Assembly (NCBI RefSeq): GCF_937892565.1
Contig: NZ_CALAHQ010000060.1
Span: 1-64,000 of the forward strand
Direction of reading: 5' to 3'
Source: an uncultured Roseicyclus sp.
GTDB taxonomy: Bacteria > Pseudomonadota > Alphaproteobacteria > Rhodobacterales > Rhodobacteraceae
DNA length: 64,000 bases
Shown here: piece after piece, positions 61,658 through 64,000 of the stretch
Layout of the letters: every line of letters begins with the position of its first letter
How positions within the stretch are numbered: the first letter of the stretch is position 1
The notes under the pieces: model-generated
Seen by the model: only the letters and a program-made list of their open reading frames with translations
Database searches by the model: none
Told to the model about the DNA's origin: nothing
Translations under genes and position numbers: made by a program

Positions 61658-62479
61658 ATGGGATGTGTTCTGATGAACATATCCCTTGAGGTGCTACTGG
61701 CGATGCTCCCTTGGACGTTGTCGTGCCGTCTTGCCCTTGGCGTCGCGCTTGGCGCGTGGTCCCCCGTGATCGCGGCGGCCGATCAGGTGGTGGTCTTTGC
61801 CGCCGCCAGCCTGACCACCGCGCTGACCCAGATCGAGACCGGCTTCGAGGCCGCGACGGGCCATGATCTGGTCGTTTCGCTGGGCGGGTCATCGGCGCTG
61901 GCCCAGCAAATCCGCCAGGGTGCGCCCGCCGATCTCTTCATCTCGGCCAGCACCGACTGGATGGATGCGCTTGCCGCCGATGGGCTGATTGCGCCGGGGG
62001 GGCGGTTTGATCTTTTGGGCAATCGCCTTGTGCTGATCGCCCATGGCCGCGATGCGGCCCGGGTTGCGATCGGGCCGGGCCTTGATCTGGCCGCGCATCT
62101 GGGCGAGGGGCGGCTGGCCATGGCGCTGGTCGATGCGGTGCCGGCGGGCATCTATGGCAAAGCCGCGCTGACGCATCTGGGGGTCTGGCCCGCGCTTGCG
62201 CCGCGCGTGGCGCAAACCGACAATGTGCGCGCGGCCTTGGCGCTGGTGGCTTTGGGCGAGGCCCCCTATGGTATCGTCTATGCCACCGATGCCAATGCCC
62301 AGGACAATGTCACCATCATCGCAACCTTTCCACCCGACAGCCACCCGCCCATCACCTATCCTGTTGCGGTCTTGGCGGGGCGGGGCGGGGCGGGCGTGGA
62401 TGCCTTTGTGGCCTATCTGCGCAGCGATGCGGCCCGCACGATCCTTGAGCGGCAGGGGTTTGTCGCCTTGCAGCCCTAG
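61658..62479 (+). CDS. modA: Molybdate ABC transporter substrate-binding protein
   Basis: Protein of 273 residues (258 if started at the in-frame ATG 61703). A Sec signal peptide ends near IAAAD, then VVVFAAASLTTAL and GGSSALAQQIRQGAPAD, the oxyanion-binding segments of ModA. It binds molybdate or tungstate in the periplasm. AGGCGGA lies before ATG 61658. It is followed directly by modB. Confidence 0.92.
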   Translation: MGCVLMNISLEVLLAMLPWTLSCRLALGVALGAWSPVIAAADQVVVFAAASLTTALTQIETGFEAATGHDLVVSLGGSSALAQQIRQGAPADLFISASTDWMDALAADGLIAPGGRFDLLGNRLVLIAHGRDAARVAIGPGLDLAAHLGEGRLAMALVDAVPAGIYGKAALTHLGVWPALAPRVAQTDNVRAALALVALGEAPYGIVYATDANAQDNVTIIATFPPDSHPPITYPVAVLAGRGGAGVDAFVAYLRSDAARTILERQGFVALQP

Positions 62480-62482
62480 ATC

Positions 62483-63178
62483 ATGACCGATTGGCTAGGC
62501 CCCGAGGAATGGCGTGCCGTGGCGCTGTCGTTGCGCGTGTCATTCTGGGCCACGCTCTTCAGCCTGCCCATGGGCATCCTTGTGGCCTATGCCTTGGCGC
62601 GCTGGTCCTTTCCGGGCAAACAGCTGGTGAATGGTCTGGTGCATCTGCCCTTGATCTTGCCGCCTGTCGTCACGGGGTATCTGCTGTTGCTGGGCTTTGG
62701 CACGCGCGGGCCGATCGGTGGCGTGCTGGCCGATTGGGGGATCGTCTTGGCCTTTCGCTGGACGGGGGCGGCGCTGGCTGCCGCGATCATGGCCTTTCCG
62801 CTGATGGTGCGCGCGATCCGGCTGTCGATCGAGGCGGTGGACCCCAGGCTGGAACAGGCCGCCGCCACCTTGGGGGCTGCGCCGTTTTGGGTGTTTGTGA
62901 CCGTCACCTTGCCCATGGCGCTGCCGGGGATCGTGGCGGGCACGATCCTGGCCTTTGCCAAGGCGATGGGGGAATTTGGCGCGACCATCACCTTTGTGTC
63001 CAACATCCCCGGTGAAACCCGCACGATCCCGTCCGCGATCTATGCGTTCTTGCAGGTGCCCGGCGGCGAGGGTTCGGCGATGGCGCTGGTCATCGTGTCG
63101 GTCGTGGTGGCGATGGGGGCGTTGGTGCTGTCGGAAATCTTGGCGCGGCGCGTTGCGGCGCGCGTCGGGGGGGCGTGA
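62483..63178 (+). CDS. modB: Molybdate ABC transporter permease
   Basis: Protein of 231 residues with five membrane segments and the ModB cytoplasmic loop EQAAATLGAAPFWVF (about 118-132), followed by GEFGATITF. It forms the channel of the molybdate importer. It overlaps modC by one base (TGATG). Confidence 0.93.
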   Translation: MTDWLGPEEWRAVALSLRVSFWATLFSLPMGILVAYALARWSFPGKQLVNGLVHLPLILPPVVTGYLLLLGFGTRGPIGGVLADWGIVLAFRWTGAALAAAIMAFPLMVRAIRLSIEAVDPRLEQAAATLGAAPFWVFVTVTLPMALPGIVAGTILAFAKAMGEFGATITFVSNIPGETRTIPSAIYAFLQVPGGEGSAMALVIVSVVVAMGALVLSEILARRVAARVGGA

Positions 63179-64000
63179 TGCTGGAGGTGGCGATCACCCA
63201 TGACTTTGGCAGCTTCACGCTGGACGCGCAATTTTGCGCCCCCCCCGGTGTGACGGTGCTGTTCGGGCGGTCGGGGTCGGGCAAGACCAGCCTTGTCCAT
63301 GCGGTGGCGGGGCTGCTTGGGCCCGATCAGGGGCGTATCGCGGTCGAGGATTGGGTGTTGCTTGACACGCGGCATTCCATTGCGCTCAAACCGCACCGCC
63401 GCCGTCTGGGCTATATCTTTCAGGAAGGGCGGCTGTTTCCCCATCTGAGCGTGGGCCAGAACCTGCGCTATGGCGCATGGTTCGCGCCCAAGGATGCCCC
63501 GCGCGAGGATATGGGGCGCATCGTCGATCTGCTGGGGTTGGGCGCGCTGCTTGATCGGCGGCCCGGTGCGCTGTCGGGGGGCGAAAAACAACGCGTGGCC
63601 ATCGGGCGGGCGCTGTTGTCGGCGCCGCGCCTGATCTTGGCCGATGAGCCGCTGGCGGCATTGGATGACGCCCGCAAGGCCGAAATCCTGCCCTATCTGG
63701 AACGGCTGCGCGACGAGGTGAAGATCCCCATCCTCTATGTCAGCCATTCCGCAGCCGAGGTGGCGCGACTGGCCACCACCGTCATCGCCATCGAGGCCGG
63801 GCGCGTCATCGCGCAAGGCCCCGCCGCCGAGGTGCTGGGCGATCCCGCCGTCTTGCCCTTGGGCGCGCGCGAGGCGGGCGCGCTGATCACGGCGCGGGTG
63901 GTCGGCCACCATGACGACGGCCTGACCGAATTGGACGCAACCGGCATTCCCCTGTTTCTGCCCAAACTGGTGCAAGCCCCCGGCACCGTCTTGCGGGTGC
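63178..64000 (+). CDS. modC: Molybdate ABC transporter ATP-binding protein, 3' end beyond the window
   Basis: 274 codons are open to the window edge with no stop. Walker A GRSGSGKTS (about 30-38), signature LSGGEKQRVAIGRAL (about 127-141), Walker B LILADEPLAALD and H-loop SHSAAEV. The frame continues into the start of the C-terminal Mop/TOBE domain; E. coli ModC has about 350 residues, so roughly 75-90 are missing. Confidence 0.93.
   Translation, partial: MLEVAITHDFGSFTLDAQFCAPPGVTVLFGRSGSGKTSLVHAVAGLLGPDQGRIAVEDWVLLDTRHSIALKPHRRRLGYIFQEGRLFPHLSVGQNLRYGAWFAPKDAPREDMGRIVDLLGLGALLDRRPGALSGGEKQRVAIGRALLSAPRLILADEPLAALDDARKAEILPYLERLRDEVKIPILYVSHSAAEVARLATTVIAIEAGRVIAQGPAAEVLGDPAVLPLGAREAGALITARVVGHHDDGLTELDATGIPLFLPKLVQAPGTVLRV

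Overview
This 64 kb window is high-GC bacterial chromosome whose gene content (a TRAP transporter, five ABC importers, Mo-hydroxylase genes, dense overlapping operons) suggests a Rhodobacterales-type alphaproteobacterium. That taxonomic call is inference; no rRNA or tRNA is present. The window is almost entirely accessory catabolism: about 60 genes in blocks that each pair an importer with enzymes and a local regulator.

Block 1 (1-18 kb) looks like an oxidative ring-degradation cluster. It holds the start of a histidinol-dehydrogenase-family gene, a cupin, a flavoprotein monooxygenase, a cyclase-family hydrolase, two OsmC proteins, a redoxin, a TetR regulator, a three-subunit molybdenum hydroxylase, a polysaccharide-deacetylase-family hydrolase, a TRAP transporter, a luciferase-like flavin oxidoreductase, an alpha/beta hydrolase, a LysR regulator, a flavin reductase and a CMD-family protein. 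A 16-bp inverted-repeat motif (arms TTTAT / ATAAA, 6-bp centre) recurs at five sites in front of these genes and is the probable operator of the TetR protein. Block 2 (18-23.8 kb) is a CodA-type deaminase with a BMP-type (nucleoside-like) ABC importer.

Block 3 (24-45 kb) is a large sugar locus. It encodes a nearly complete non-phosphorylative L-fucose route: mutarotase FucU, L-fucose dehydrogenase (an SDR and also an AKR), L-fuconolactonase, L-fuconate dehydratase with all catalytic residues at their family positions, and 2-keto-3-deoxy-L-fuconate dehydrogenase. The usual terminal FAH-type hydrolase is not seen; a UxaA/altronate-dehydratase-family protein lies beside the last dehydrogenase instead. 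Also here are a GntR regulator, two PfkB kinases, a TIM-barrel isomerase, a divergent five-gene operon (BtpA, M42 peptidase, FGGY kinase, SIS isomerase, creatininase fold) recalling the uncharacterised E. coli sgc genes, a carbohydrate ABC importer and a cytosolic SGNH esterase. The 12-bp motif CATGYTARYATG occurs at three divergent promoters of this locus and once contains the GntR start codon.

Block 4 (45.3-52.5 kb) is a creatinase gene in one operon with a polyamine/Pot-type ABC importer and a divergent LysR regulator: a candidate creatine uptake and degradation unit. Block 5 (52.6-54.8 kb) has a hydroxypyruvate-isomerase-family protein and a D-erythronate-dehydrogenase-like SDR. Block 6 (55.2-60.7 kb) is a complete Dpp/Opp importer. 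Block 7 (60.8-64 kb) has a small DUF551-like protein and a ModE-like/modABC molybdate system that runs off the window end and could supply the Mo-hydroxylase of block 1.
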